From Chrysemys picta bellii (lineage: Eukaryota; Chordata; Testudines; Emydidae), in NCBI RefSeq assembly GCF_011386835.1, contig NC_088809.1:248001-312000 (forward strand): a stretch of 64,000 bases of DNA. The letters are read 5' to 3'. The notes below the pieces were generated by a model. The model worked only from the letters and a program-made list of their open reading frames with translations. It ran no database searches and was not told the origin of the DNA. Both the position numbers and the translations under genes were made by a program. Below are positions 45,256-57,855 of this stretch, one piece after another. Every line of letters begins with the position of its first letter. The first letter of the stretch is position 1.

Positions 45256-46820
45256 AATGACATTTTTGGTACGGTCAGGAACCATTCCTGTCTATTCAAC
45301 TCCTACTGGAGCCTGCTAAAGAAGGCGTTGTATAAGGAGGAGAGTGAGCAAAAAAAAAAAAAAAAAAAAAACCACCAAACCTCTCCTCCCCTTCTAAACA
45401 GAAAGAGAGAGACAGACACACAGATCGCAAGCTGAAGCTCAAGATAAAAGAAGCCTGCTGCCTGTATGTGGAGCACAAGCTGTCTAATGACAGAGAAAAA
45501 TGGAAAGAAAAGGAATCAAAGAGGCTGGAAACCTTGGGCCAGAGCCTACAATCCAAAACCACAGGAAAAAAGCAAAGGCAGCAGCCATATGTTCTGCTGT
45601 GGCAAAATTTGCACAAAAAGGCAGCTACAAACAGGAACATCATCAAGTGGGCTACACTGAATCAAACTCAAACACACTGACCTGCAAGTCCACAGCAAAG
45701 TTCCCGTGCCTGAAGCTGTAGCTCCTCTCATGACTCCAGCAAACCAAAAGAACCACTGCAGGAACTTTGATGGTAGGAAATGGTTGATTTTCTTGTTTGT
45801 CCTTGCAACAGTTTAGCACATGTGCCCAGCAACATTCTGTTCCAGAATTGCTGTGAAGCGTCCAGACTTGAAGCTCCTTACAACCAGAGTTGCATCAGCG
45901 CATGCTGGCACACCTGCAGCACTTATCCCATAATGTCCAGTATTGCTGCTGGTAGCAGGGGCTTTTGGATAACTTCCCAAGACGAGGCACTTCATTATAG
46001 GATGGAGTTATGAGTCCCCCTACATTGGGGCAGTTGCAAAGCTCTACATTTCCTGGCCGTGCTGGGGAGAAGTCACAAGATGGCAACAATTCAGCACGAT
46101 CAGAGCTTGAAATTGTCTCAGATATTGCAGCCTTCTGTACTGTGCTGGCATGGGGCATGGATGAAACACACTGCACTCCAGCTATTCTGGGCCCCAGGTA
46201 GTCATATAAAGCTGCTGTAATTTAGGGCAGATTTGGAGCTATCGTAAGCTGTGTTGGAGGCCAAGCAGTCTCTTGAAGGGGGAATCATCTCCACACTGAG
46301 TCAGGAGATTTGATTTCCCTTCTATCTAGGCTTCCGCAACCAAAAGTATTTAAAGGCAATAAAATTTTCCAGCCATACAATTTGATTCACAGCAACAATG
46401 CCAGCAACTACAGGAGTTTCTCAAAAGAAGATGAGTACTGGGCAGTATATGTCTCAGAATCCAGATAACTGCAATCTACACAGACCATACGGCCATGAAT
46501 TTCCCTTTTATATTGTTTCATGACTATCCCTCTCTTCAAAGAGCTCACAACATGGGGTGCTGCAGCTATCCACTACCTGGGCAAATTATTAAAACTGAAG
46601 GAGCATCTGCACATGCCGGGTGCTGTTCATACACAGAGGAAGACAAAGTCCTTGTCCTGAAATCTATAGCATGTCAACCTACTAGACTGACAATACAGCC
46701 TTCACTGACTGAGCTGTTGTTCAGCGTCCCAATTAAAGAGATTTGTGCTTCAACTGCCTTGTATGCATCTACACAGAGGGACTTCTACTCTGACCCAAAT
46801 GAGACCTAGTTCGGATTCCC
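45256..46820. other. Upstream flank of MYO1C, no gene recognised
   Basis: A run of about 21 A lies near 45350-45370. 46530-46660 carries gggtgctgttcatacaca, part of a common sauropsid repeat. Another MYO1C first exon could be here, but I see no leader resembling the longer mammalian isoform. Confidence 0.4.
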
Positions 46821-47116
46821 TGGTTTTCTGTAGAAACCACACCCTTCTTTGCATCTTCAGGTCTGGTAAAATGAGGCTATTCCTGGTGCCCTGTGTTGTC
46901 TACTTAAACTTTTCTGAGATTAGCAACCAGTACTGGCCAGTTTCCAGGGACTTGGGGAGGCCATCAGGGGTACCCAGTCAAAGCCTCTCACTATTCAGTG
47001 ACTGTAAAGCTTGGGAGGAGAGTGGGCAGGCAGAGCTCAGTGCAGGATAGAGGGGAGACAGATAAGTTGGTTCCCTTCCCTGAGTATACTCTTCGGAGTA
47101 GAAGTGAAGATATGTT
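46821..47116 (+). repeat. About 300-bp repeat, copy 1
   Basis: From tggttttctgtagaaaccac to gtagaagtgaagatatgtt. It is nearly identical to 56697-57000 except for point differences and an 8-bp insertion in the second copy. Both contain an open frame reading GKMRLFLVPCVVY, but there is no homology or splice support for a protein. Confidence 0.85.
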
Positions 47117-49010
47117 AATTCTTCAGCCATTAGGCTGGTGATTCCTTAGGTCATATTCTAGCATTACTGTTCAAACCACTTTGTATTTTTCATCTGTGAA
47201 GTACTGGGACGTGTGTCTAGGAGCTGCTGAGAGACCATTAAGGTTTATAGCTCGTTAATAGGTGGTGATCAACTGCCCTTACTAGCAGGCTGCTCATGGA
47301 GAGGAGCAGAACCTGGAAAAAAAATCTAAAGACAAAGTTTCTTACCCAGTGGTTATTCCACCTTAAACTTCCATGTACTCCAAGAATTTCAGCTCCAACG
47401 ATAAAGGAAATTCCCCATTTCAAGTCTTCATGGCTGCTGGTATCGCATCAAGTCAACCCATGTAAAGGTTTTCTTCCCCCGGTCTTCTCAGTAAAACTTC
47501 CCAGTAGCAATATGTACACCTTAGATTTCCATTATAAGCCCATCTTGTCTTATATGAAATAGGGTTGGACACGGATAATACTTGGATGAGGGACCTCTTA
47601 AAACCCAGATAATTGTGGAAGAGGTGTTAGCTATTCGGTGTGGCACTCTGATCATACTGACCCAATCCCGCAGTGTGCAGCTAGTAGACGTTGTACTGTT
47701 GCAGGTGCCATCTTTTAGAGGAAACAGAATACCAAGGCCCTGAACATGTGTGACAAGGATCCTATGGCACTTTTGAAAAGAGTTGGGGCATCAGCCCTGG
47801 TGTCCTGGCCAAATTCTAGTTTGAACAATTACACTGTCTCCCTTATTTCCCCCTACAGTTCTAACTGACTGCAAGTTCTCTTTTCACTTTTTGTCCTCAA
47901 CTTCTATGGAGTTACGGTGAACTGTTAAACAACTGCTGCATCCCACTAAAAAGCAAGCGGTGTTTCAGCAGTGGATGAAAGTATTCCTATAGATCAGAAA
48001 AGCTTTGTGATCATCCTGGCTGAGAGGCATTATTTAAAATATGCCATTCTAAGTCTCATGTTTATTGTACTCTGGCTTCAGAAAGCACTGAAGTACACTA
48101 TGCTATACTGATATGTTGACACAACCAACATCCTGGCTCCTAAGCAGCCCCCTGCTTGAAAGGGCCTGGTAGGTTTACAATTGGAGTACTGTAGTTAACC
48201 TCCCTCAATCTGGGAAGTGACTTGGCCTTTAAAATAAGGCTCAAAACTAGAGAGCTAGTGTATTAGGAATTTGTTTAAAGAGCTGCCCAGTTAATTAAGG
48301 CTTCTTCTTCAGATCACTTCTGCACTATACCAAATTTTGTGTCTGGTGTGTGTGTGGGAAGGGGCATGGTTACAATAGCCTGGATCCCTGAAAAAAATGT
48401 AGAAACATTGATCAGTTCTGCAGCATAGGAGAGACCAAACCATACACAAAAATCTTGCTCAAGCTTTGGACTTTTGGTGCTGTAGCTCAACTCAGGAAAA
48501 CAATTAAAACCCAGTTGAGTTCAACTTACATTCCAAGATTAAACCATGTTTTTAACCATGTCAGGTGACCACTGCATTATAATAGCATACTCTGACAAGA
48601 GATTTATAGTGTGTCTGGCACCTGAGCCTTTCCGCTTTTCTATGGCCCTTTCAGAAGAGAGTTAATTCCCATTAGCATTTTTCTAAAATCTCTCTAATTC
48701 TAGCCTGGATTCCAACCACGGAAGGAAAGAGACAATGCAATACATGAGGGGAATTACACATCTGCACCACGGGTTATTAGGTTATCGTGCACCTCACACA
48801 CAACAGCTTCCCTCTCATCAGAAAAATCCCACTTTATCTTGGTGAGATTGAGGCAGAATTTTGTTCATACTTGTGCCACACCTCAGGACTAGACCATCAT
48901 GATCACTCTTTATTATAGTCGCATTTGAGGCCACAACCAAAATCAGGATCATATTGTGCTAGGTGCTGTTCATACACATACCAAGGCACAATCTCTGCTT
49001 ATTGATTCAG
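47117..49010. other. Intergenic, no recognised feature
   Basis: A/T-rich with chance frames. 48925-48990 has the gtgctaggtgctgttcatac repeat. Confidence 0.4.
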
Positions 49011-49011
49011 A

Positions 49012-49150
49012 GATTCCAAGGCCAGAAGGGACCACTGATGTCATCTAGTCCGACTTCCTGGATAGCACAGGCCACAAAACTTCCCAAAAATAATTTCTAG
49101 ATAATATCTTTTAGAAAAACATCTAATCTCGATTTAAAAATTGTCAGTGA
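49012..49150 (-). mobile_element. CR1 LINE 3' tail, reverse orientation
   Basis: ccaaggccagaagggaccac, gatgtcatctagtccgactt, then aaaaacatctaatctcgatt: the complement of a CR1 end. Confidence 0.8.
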
Positions 49151-49154
49151 TTAG

Positions 49155-49350
49155 AAAAAGCTTACAGTCTAAACAGACAAGACAGACAAAGAGAGAGAAC
49201 AGTAGTTTAATCACCTTTTTTCAGTCATCAATTTGAGGGCTAGAAAGATCCATTAACCCTCTCAAGGCCACAAATGGAAGTTTGGCAGAGACAATAACTG
49301 AACCCAGTTTTCCACACATCCCAGTGTAGTGTCTTAACCACAAGACCATC
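49155..49350. repeat. MIR-like CORE-SINE fragment
   Basis: ctctcaaggccacaaatgg, gaacccagttttccacacat and gtcttaaccacaagaccatc follow the order of the CORE-SINE core. Old. Confidence 0.5.
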
Positions 49351-49496
49351 CTTCAATCAGCAAGTGTATTGCTTCTGGGTGAGATGTGGATTATAAACTC
49401 TGTGGGCAGAGAAGACTGGATTTTTCTTTATGTTTGGACTGTGCCCAGAACACTGATGGCACTAAAATAATTAACAACCATCACCATACCTTCAGT

Positions 49497-49687
49497 AAAA
49501 AGAACAGGAGTACTTGTGGCACCTTAGAGACTAACAAATTTATTAGAGCATAAGCTTTCGTGGGCTACAGCCCACTTCTTCGGATGCACGAAAGCTTATG
49601 CTCTAATAAATTTGTTAGTCTCTACAGTGCCACAAGTACTCCTGTTCTTTTTGCGGATACAGACTAACACGGCTGCTACTCTGAAAT
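49497..49687. mobile_element. Palindromic LINE-type insertion with 12-bp target duplication
   Basis: Exact 12-bp flanks CATACCTTCAGT at 49485-49496 and 49688-49699. Inside, 49501-49562 and about 49588-49650 are inverted copies of the same ~62-bp unit with about two mismatches, separated by about 25 bp. Then comes a tail reading gcggatacagactaacacgg. An inverted dimer inside one target duplication is typical of twin-primed or Penelope-type reverse transcription. Confidence 0.88.
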
Positions 49688-49699
49688 CATACCTTCAGT

Positions 49700-51300
49700 G
49701 CAATTCACCTTCTGGCTTTAAAAGCATTGACAATGGACAGAAGAACAGAAACTAGGTGCTAGCAGGCATATTACTGAACGGAAAAGAGTCCAGTACAGAC
49801 CATAGGCTACAGGTTGATTTGAGACAGTGCAAGATAAGTCAATAAAAGTGATCTGAGCTGTGATGTTAAGCCACATTGAATCATGTTCCACATTCTTCAG
49901 ACTAACATCCTCCCCTTCCTACTGCTCTGCATCTGCCTCTAGTTCACACAAGCAAGCTCTCAAAACATCTCTCCACAGTTGCCAAAGCCCCAATCAGGAC
50001 AGAACAGGCAATATTTTTGAGGCTAGAAGACTGCAAAGGATATGATCAACTCCTACTGGAGGGGAACATAATCCTATCTTTGGGGAAGTTGGAGTTAGGA
50101 GAGAACCAACTGTGGGTAGATAGGAGGGAGTCAGAATGCCCTACAGGTAAAATGCCTTCTGTTTAAAACATACCCTTGAACAATGTGGCTCAAAGGCAGT
50201 CCAAGCAGTTTCTTCCTTGCCAGCTAGGCGGAGGTCAATGACAATCTGTGCCTGGTGCTAAGGACAGATGGAGGTTCCATTGCTACTAAAGGCAGAGATG
50301 TGAATCAACTTTTCCAAGCCCCTTCACTCAGTAGTGATTCACTGCAGCCTTGGATGACAGCACTGGGACTGCTCTGTTCACTACTGATAAGCAGTGAATT
50401 CCCTGCACGCAAATTCACATTCAAAACAAGGGGACAGGAAACTCTTCCTGTCAGCCCTGCACTGCAAGGCTCAGAAAGCAGAACACGAACTGCCTAGCTG
50501 CCCCAGCAACTGCTGTCTCTATTTAAATTAAATAAATAAATCTGAACCCAGCCCCACTAAACTGGCTTTGGCAAAGCATTCATCTTCTCCTAAATTCAGG
50601 ATTCCAGCTTTTGCTATACAATTGAATCTGGGAGTCTAAGATAATGCCTTTAGTATATTCTGTACACAATACTTCATTAGCAGAGTGATGGGTTTCATGG
50701 TTAAAGTAGTCAAAAAAATAAGGAGATGCCAAGTACACGACAGTTATAGGTTCATGTACCATTTCTGACATAATACAATTTTTTCAATAGTTTTTTTTCT
50801 ACAAGTTCTGCTGCCTTAAAAAATGCAAATACATGTAAATTCCACAATCTGAAAGTATTTGGCCAGATGCTATCGGAACCAACCCATCCAACACAGACTA
50901 GGAGGGGTCCAAAAGGAAGGCTTCCTCCAGCATGTCATAGGAATTCTTTAGCTGGAGAAGATAACAGGTCTCTTCATCAACCAAAAACATTCTTAAGGTG
51001 CCCTGTGCTGCATACTTTAGGTGATCCAACCTGGTAACAGCGCCTTGACTGAGGCTGTGAAGGACATCTATCTCACCACTTACAAGAACTACTCCTGTCC
51101 TCATGTATGGTTGAAACTAGCAAGAACACCTGACCTCCATGATAGTTGAAATCATCAATGCCTCCTTCACATAAGGCAACTGAACACCAGTTGTTGACAT
51201 TACTGATGTGTGTTTCTAATAGAGCTTTCCACAACCAACCCCTGAAAATCCTATTCTTCCACAAATAAATATGCATACTCCAGGAATCCTAGGCTCAGGG
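49700..51300. other. Intergenic, no recognised gene
   Basis: Chance frames such as 51104-50898 (minus) have no family I recognise. 50880-51290 may be an old repeat. Confidence 0.35.
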
Positions 51301-52645
51301 ATATACATCTTTAGACCTTTTCCTATTTCTCCTTTGAGGGGATCAACAAACATGTGGACAAGGGGGATCCAGTGGATATAGTGTACTTAGATTTTCAGAA
51401 AGCCTTTGACAAGGTCCCTCACCAAAGGCTCTTAAGCAAAGTAAGCTGTCATGGGATAGGAGGGAAGGTTCTCTCCTGGACTGGTAACTGGTTGAAACTT
51501 AGTAAACAAAGGGTAGGAATAAATGGTCAGTTTGCAGAATGGAGAGAGGTAAATAGTGGTGTCCCCCAGGGGTCTGTACTGGGATCAGTCCTATTCAACA
51601 TATTCATAAATGATCTGGAAAAAGGGAAAAAGTGAGGTGGCAAAATTCGCAGATGTTACAAAACTACTCAAGATAGTTAAGTCCCAAGCAGACTGTGCGG
51701 AGTTACATAAGGATCTCACAAAACTGGGTGACTGGGCAACCAAATGGCAGATGAAATTCAATGTTGATAAATGCAAAGTAATGCACACTGGAAAACATAA
51801 TCCCAACTATACATATAAAATAAGGGGAACTAAATTAGCTGTTACCACTCAAGAAAGATCTTGGAATTATTGTGGATCATTCTCTCAAAACATCCATTCA
51901 ACATGCAGCAGAAGTAAAAAAAGCAAACAGAATGTTGGGAATCATTAAGAAAAGGATAGATAAGACGACAGAAAATATCATATTGCCTCTGTATAAATCC
52001 ATGGTACGCCCATATCTTGAATACTGTGTGCAGATGTGATTGCCCCATCTCAAAAAGGATATACTGGAATTGGAAAAGGTTCAGAAAAGGGTAACAAAAA
52101 TGATTAGGGGTATGGAACGACTGCCATATGAGGAGCGATTACGAAGACTGGGACTTTTCAGCTTGGAAAAAAGACAACTAAGGGGGGATATGATAAGGTT
52201 TATGAAATCATGACTGGTGGGGAGAAAGTAAATAAGGAAAATGTTATTTACTCCTTCTCATAACACAAGAACTAGGGGTCACAAAATTAAATAAATAGAT
52301 GATAGGTTTTTTTCCACACAACACATAGTCAATCTGTGGAACTCTCTGCCAGAGGATGTTGTGAAGGCCAAGACTATAACAGGGTTAAAAAAAAAAAAGA
52401 ACTAGGCAAGTTCTTGGAGGATAGATCCATCAATGGCTATTAGCCAGGATGGGCAGGAATGGTGTCCGTAGCCTCTGTTGCCAGAAGCTGGGAATGGGCG
52501 ACAGGGGATGGATCACTTGATGATTCCCTGTTCTGTTCATTCCCTCTGGGGCACCTGGCACTGGCCCCTGTTGGAAGACAGGATAGTGGGCTAGATGGAC
52601 CTTTGGTCTGACACAGTATGGCCTTTCTTATGTTCCTTACATGCT
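51300..52645 (+). mobile_element. CR1-type LINE, longest copy: RT, C-terminus and 3' UTR
   Basis: Frame 51354-51635 carries [20 protein letters not shown] and [20 protein letters not shown], i.e. RT motifs A and B. After a frameshift the frame 51610-51948 has KFADVTKLLK, so the catalytic FADD is FADV. It goes on to KWQMKFNVDKCKVMHTGK. Decayed C-terminal text runs to about 52380. The 3' UTR (gggctagatggacctttggt) ends cttatgttcc. Shifted, catalytically dead and 5' truncated. Confidence 0.92.
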
Positions 52646-54060
52646 GTTCAGCATTCAGATACCAAGACAGTAGGTGCCTTTGAGAAAAAGGCACAGATAA
52701 AACAAGACAATTGTTACACTGAGATTTAAATCTGGCTACTGCACATACAGAGCAATTGTGTCCCTATGATACTTAGGTTGGAAAATAGAAGCTAGTCTGA
52801 TCTAATAAACCTGAAGAACTCTGTACATCCTTGCTTCCTACTGAATCAATAAAACAGGAGTTGCATGACAGGCACTAATCATGTCTATCAAAACAAAAGT
52901 TCCACTCCTTTATAAATTGTCTCCATACAATATTACAGGACTAAACAGTACATCTCACATGTAATCAGTCATTACTAGCATGTGGCTATTCTATCCCATG
53001 TACCACCAACTCTTGCTTAAATGTCACCACACTTGTGGTTCAGGGAGTTGCTACCAAACTGCAGCCAAATCAGATGCCTGTTCAAATAACTTCAGAGAAA
53101 TGTTCCAGTAGCACCACTCATTTTGAACCCTGAAGTAATTGCTGCACCAGTCTCAATAATAAAGAGCCTACAAAAATCATTCAGTGTTTTCTTTACCCTA
53201 CTTTATTGCAATGTTGGGTGGCTCCCCTGCTTAATCTGAGGCATTACTAGAAGAATTATTTCAAAAAATAATTAATACGAACAGTCTGACCCAGTTCAGC
53301 TGATGTGCATTCCTCACAAGTGACTCTCTCAATAGTCCCTCCCAGTGGCAGGACCTAATCTTCCTTTTATGGGGAAAAAATGTTTTCACAGGAAAAGTTA
53401 AGTGTCCAAGGTCTGTGCATATGTCAGTGCTTTCAGCAGCCAATTGTTTCTCTAAAAACACATTCTGTCTGCACACACAAAACAGAATCCATTCCCTCCT
53501 CATTATGAAGCTGCTCCTCTCTTTCTCCAAATGCTGTTACAATCATCACTCGCTTCCTGCACAGGCTCCGTTCTGACACAGGCAAGGGTGGATCATGCCC
53601 ATCTTGCCATGTCATCTGTGGCAACAAAGAGGTGAGTCAGTTTTCCAAATCATTAGGAAAAGACTGATATCCAGAGAAAGACAATAGTTGGCTGAGAAAA
53701 ACTGGGCACATCTTACAGGGTGCACACACAATGCTTTAAGTTTCAGCACATGTGACTGAATGGAAAAAACCTGCAAGAATAGGAGCTCTATATTTCTAGA
53801 AATGGTAATAGTTTTAAAGGGACTGGGGCCAGAAACTGAATTAGAATGAAGCCCCCCATCCCATGGACATTAGACGTGGAGTGTATGAAAAGTGCTGCTA
53901 GCCCTGCATTTCAGATGAAGGAAACAGGATTTCCCTCTGCTACTCCCCCAACAAGATCCCAGGGAAATGTTTCTAATAATAGGAAATGACTATATAAGGC
54001 CAGATCAGCACTAAAACTCTTTGCAATCTGAAAAGAAGAACAAACAAAACAGCGGTGAGG
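52646..54060. other. Intergenic, no recognised gene
   Basis: A plus-strand acceptor/donor-like interval at 53566-53630 is discussed among the rejected items. Otherwise nothing. Confidence 0.35.
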
Positions 54061-54081
54061 AGGGAAGCAATTCTCAGAATG

Positions 54082-54178
54082 AAGAACAGGAGTACTTGTG
54101 GCACCTTAGAGACTAACAAATTTATTAGAGCATAAGCTTTCGTGGACTACAGCCCACTTCTTCGGATGCATATCGGAT
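54082..54178. mobile_element. Short LINE-type insertion with exact 15-bp target duplication
   Basis: aagaacaggagtacttgtgg to cggatgcatatcggat, a single arm of the element seen at 49497. It is flanked by identical GCAATTCTCAGAATG at 54067-54081 and 54179-54193. The exact duplication implies a young insertion. Confidence 0.92.
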
Positions 54179-54193
54179 GCAATTCTCAGAATG

Positions 54194-56690
54194 GGGTTCT
54201 TCACACTTCGCTATCCTCCAAAAGAGTAATATAGGGTATTCTGGCAACTCCCCTCACCACAGCCAGGAGAAGGTGGCCTAGTAGCAATACTCAACTTGTG
54301 GCTATTCTAGATGTCTCAAATTCAATCAGCACTCCTCTCCAGAGCAAGAAGCACTACTCCCACAGCTCAAATATGCACAGCAGCACAGGGAAACTAGAAT
54401 AAACTGACGTAATCCCTCCCTGCATAATAAGGAAAGAAAAAGAGCACACATGCAAAATGGAATCTCAAAGCTGTAAAATAATCCGTAGATGATGGCCTTA
54501 CACTGCACTGTGTGTTTGAATTGTGCTGTAACGTTTGTTTTATACACACTGGCAGGACCTCTCCATGATTATTTTTCTCCCGGGGACTCCAAGGAGAGAG
54601 TCCTTGTTGGCTCTGAAAGGTACCAATGTCCTGCAGCACCTCCCAATGGGAGGAGCTGGCACTAGAATAGCTGAGAACTTCCCTTCACTCAGTGCTTCCA
54701 CATAATTGAATGATTTGTAGGCTTGTGCTAAGCAGGTTAACAGTTCAGCAATTACATAGTCATCACCTATACAAAGAGTTATGTAAATTTCACAAAGATG
54801 TCAAAACCAAGTTGTTCTCAGACACTGTAATTGTAGCTGAAGCAATATACATCTCGCAGACTGTCTGAGATGCAAAACCCACAAGCCCAGTTAAAGAAGG
54901 ACTGTCCTTTGGCTCATGCAAATGAAAGGGCGTTTCTACAATAAATGCCACAAAGCACTGCTTTGCAGGATGTGATCAAACAGGAATGTTCCACTATACT
55001 TCCTGGCCATGGGTTTTAAGTTCCATACTTGCTCTTGTCTTGGGATAAGGCCATAGACTTTCCATTGTAGCCAAGGCCTGCTGAAATAACACAAGCGGAT
55101 GTAGTACCTCAGATACCACGATAATAAGCAAAATATAAACACCAAGACAGGATAGGCACACTTCCCTGAGCTGAAGCAATCAGCTGCACCTGAGCATAGT
55201 TAGGTTCAGAGCCTTAAAAGAGGATGGGCTACTCTAGTAAGAGAGATAGGTTTGCTGACCAGAAGCCAGAATAGAGTTCTGCAGATAGAAGCGCTGCTTT
55301 ATGTCATGTTTGTAGTTTACAAATTCTCTTCTGGCAGCTGAACAATGTGACCAGGTTTTGCTGGTCTATATTCCTTTGGTTGATCAAGTCAGAATCCCCA
55401 GAAAGGATTGTTTTTTGTTTCCGTTTAACCTGGCCCACTGTTGGAATCTTCACCTGCTGCTCAAACCTTAGCCCGATCACAATGCTACACATCTAGGAAA
55501 GGGTCTGCTCTTAAAAGTGTCTTATGTCTTTCCACTCATGTAGCATTTCTTGAGTGCTTGCCTTATTATATATTTGTTTCTGGGAAGAGTTTCATATCTG
55601 TGTTCTGAATGACACACTTCATCATGAAACTTGAGCAAAACTCACTCCAACCAGATTTCTGAGGATAATACCCTAGACTTAATTTTTCCTAGCCAATCTA
55701 GATGCTTGATTGAACAATACCCACTGTATGATTATTAAGAAACAGTTCAGAAAAGCAACCTATGCTAGTGCTGTTTGCAGTCATTAGCATGTGAAAGCTA
55801 ATTTATTTAAGAAAAAAAAAGTCTTGGGACATTGACAATGAACAGAGAGTGTAGATAAGCAGCTTCTTGTGTATCCAGTGACAGGTTGGTACAAAGTCCC
55901 AGCTCTAGTTCTAATCCCTAAAATTGTTGCCTTCCCTACTGATGCTTGGTACCGAGTCTCAAGAGACAGTTAATAAGTTGTTTGTTCAGTTCCAGAAAGT
56001 CTATTCCTGTAGAAATGATAGATTTGTGCTGTGCCTGTATCAAGGGAGATCATCAACATGAGAACAGCAGATGGGAAAGCAGAGATTAACTTCAACTGCC
56101 CCAACCAAATGTCATAGAGGCAAGGCCTTGTGCATCCTGCCATTTCTTGGACACACAATTTGCTGAGGATGCTGTCCCTTGATGCAAAGTTGTGCAGCAG
56201 AATCTCAGCTTTTGCTTCTTTTTTTTTTAAATATTTCTATCCCCTTCTGATTCCGAAGAAAACATGAACTGAGAGTAACTTATATAGCATTGTCTGCCTA
56301 AGTCTGCAGCCAGTCTGAAACACTAGATCTAAGTTGTGAGCGGCCTCATTCATTTCAGTGGGGTTAAGCCTGAAATCTAGAGAGCCGTATTTAAAATGTC
56401 CGCACTATTAACTATTTTGTCGTAGATCACTGTGAGACAACCAGCTGCTGGGTTTATTCCAGAATTTCAAGCTATCATCCTCACTTTTCCAGGTATCAAA
56501 AGACATAAGTGGCCACTACTCAGTTGCTCGGCCTCCAGCTTCTCCCTGACAGCTTTGTTAATCCAGTTGTGCATTGTCTATTACAAAATTCTTTGATATA
56601 ACGAACAAATGGGGGCAGCATAAAACAAACTGAATTTGATATAAAAATAAATAACAGAGGCCGCAGAACTTTTTTCCATTTAATAATTAA
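54194..56690. other. Intergenic, no recognised gene
   Basis: About 2.5 kb of A/T-rich DNA with chance frames. No exon of the expected neighbour INPP5K recognised. Confidence 0.35.
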
Positions 56691-56696
56691 AATTGT

Positions 56697-57000
56697 TGGT
56701 TTTCTGTAGAACCCACACCCTTCTTTGCATCTTCAGGTCTGGTAAAATGAGGCTATTCCTGGTGCCCTGTGTTGTCTACTCAAATTTTTCTGAGATTAGC
56801 CACCAGTACTGGCCAGTTTCCATGGACTTGGGGAGGCCAATAGGGGTACCCAGTCAAAGCCCCTCACTATTCAGTGACTGTAAAGCTTGGGAGGAGAGTG
56901 GGCAGGCAGATCTCAGTGCAGGATAGAGGGGAGACAGTAGTAAAGATAAGTTGGTTCCCTTCTCTGAGTATACTCTTAGGAGTAGAAGTGAAGATATGTT
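56697..57000 (+). repeat. About 300-bp repeat, copy 2
   Basis: Near-identical partner of 46821-47116, same orientation, with an 8-bp insertion in the region gacagtagtaaagataag. It stops abruptly at the next repeat. Confidence 0.85.
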
Positions 57001-57101
57001 CACCCGCACTCCAACCCCCACTTTTGTGAGCATTCATGGCCTGCCATATTATTTCCATACCCAGATGTGGCCCTCAGGCCAAAAAATTTGCCCACCCCTG
57101 T
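57001..57101 (-). mobile_element. Fragment with 'tttgcccacccctg' terminus
   Basis: gatgtggccctcaggccaaa, then tttgcccacccctg, shares its end with the GC-rich element at 29119-29747. Truncated. Confidence 0.6.
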
Positions 57102-57633
57102 TGTAGTAGCGCAATGGGGCCTCAATCCTGAAGGCGAATAATTACATACAAAACCTATGTTTAGATTGCAAATTTAAGCACCTGAGAGTTTAAAAATGCC
57201 AGATTTATAGTTGCCTGACACTTAATTCTGCCCCATCCTGTGCACTGAGTAACGCAGAGGTTCTGAGGGGAAAAACATAGTATGTGATCGCAAAGACTAT
57301 CATAATGAATACACACAAGTGGAGAGAAAACTCCCCCTGTCCCGAATGCTCTGCTCCAGTAGCTCCAAGTGTTCCCAGTACAGTGTCCACTACTGCTGCT
57401 GCAGGGACACAAGCTGGCCTTAGGAGGTATATGGATGTAGTTACTTTGTCAGGATGCAAACATTTTCCCCAAGGCGCAAAAATGAGAGAAGGAAAATGGT
57501 TATTTTCAATAGCTTATATCTCAGCAAAAGCTAAATGGAATTTCCTGGGTCAAAGAAAAGCCACTTCCCTAACCTGAGAGTATCCCCACTGCCAAATATC
57601 AATTATCTGCTGTGAAGAATGGAGGCACTAGAG

Positions 57634-57855
57634 CAGTGGTTCTCAAACTTTTGTATTGGTGACCCCTTTCAAATAGCAAGCCTCCGAGTGTGACCCCCGT
57701 TATACATTAAGAACACTTTTAAATATATTTAACACCATTGTAAATGTTGGATGCAAAGCGGAGTTTGGGGTGGAGGCTGACAGCTTGCAACCCCGCCCCA
57801 TGTAATAACCTCATGACCCCCTGAGGGGTCCTGACCCCCAGTTTGAGAACCCCTT
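57634..57855. mobile_element. hAT-like element, 222 bp, exact 8-bp target duplication
   Basis: CAGTGGTTCTCAAACTTTTG to GTTTGAGAACCCCTT. Identical octamers CACTAGAG lie at 57626-57633 and 57856-57863. Same family as the nested copy at 43871-44083. Non-coding. Confidence 0.93.

Noticed and set aside
46745..47050. Possible small protein conserved between 46.8 and 56.7 kb
   Set aside because: Similarity covers the whole 300-bp DNA repeat, not just codons, and there is an 8-bp indel beyond the frames; no sign of coding selection by eye.
50898..51104. Minus-strand 68-codon frame reading VVLVSGEIDVLHSLSQ
   Set aside because: No family recognised, no splice context, adjacent to LINE sequence; probably repeat-derived or chance.
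53566..53630. Plus-strand interval bounded by cacag and gtgagt, reading GKGGSCPSCHVICGNKE
   Set aside because: It looks like an internal exon with a CxxC, but it is isolated, with no partner exon found and no family recognised.
55304..55492. Minus-strand frame MCSIVIGLRFEQQVKIPTVG
   Set aside because: Considered as an exon of a neighbouring gene; no matching family and no supporting splice partners.
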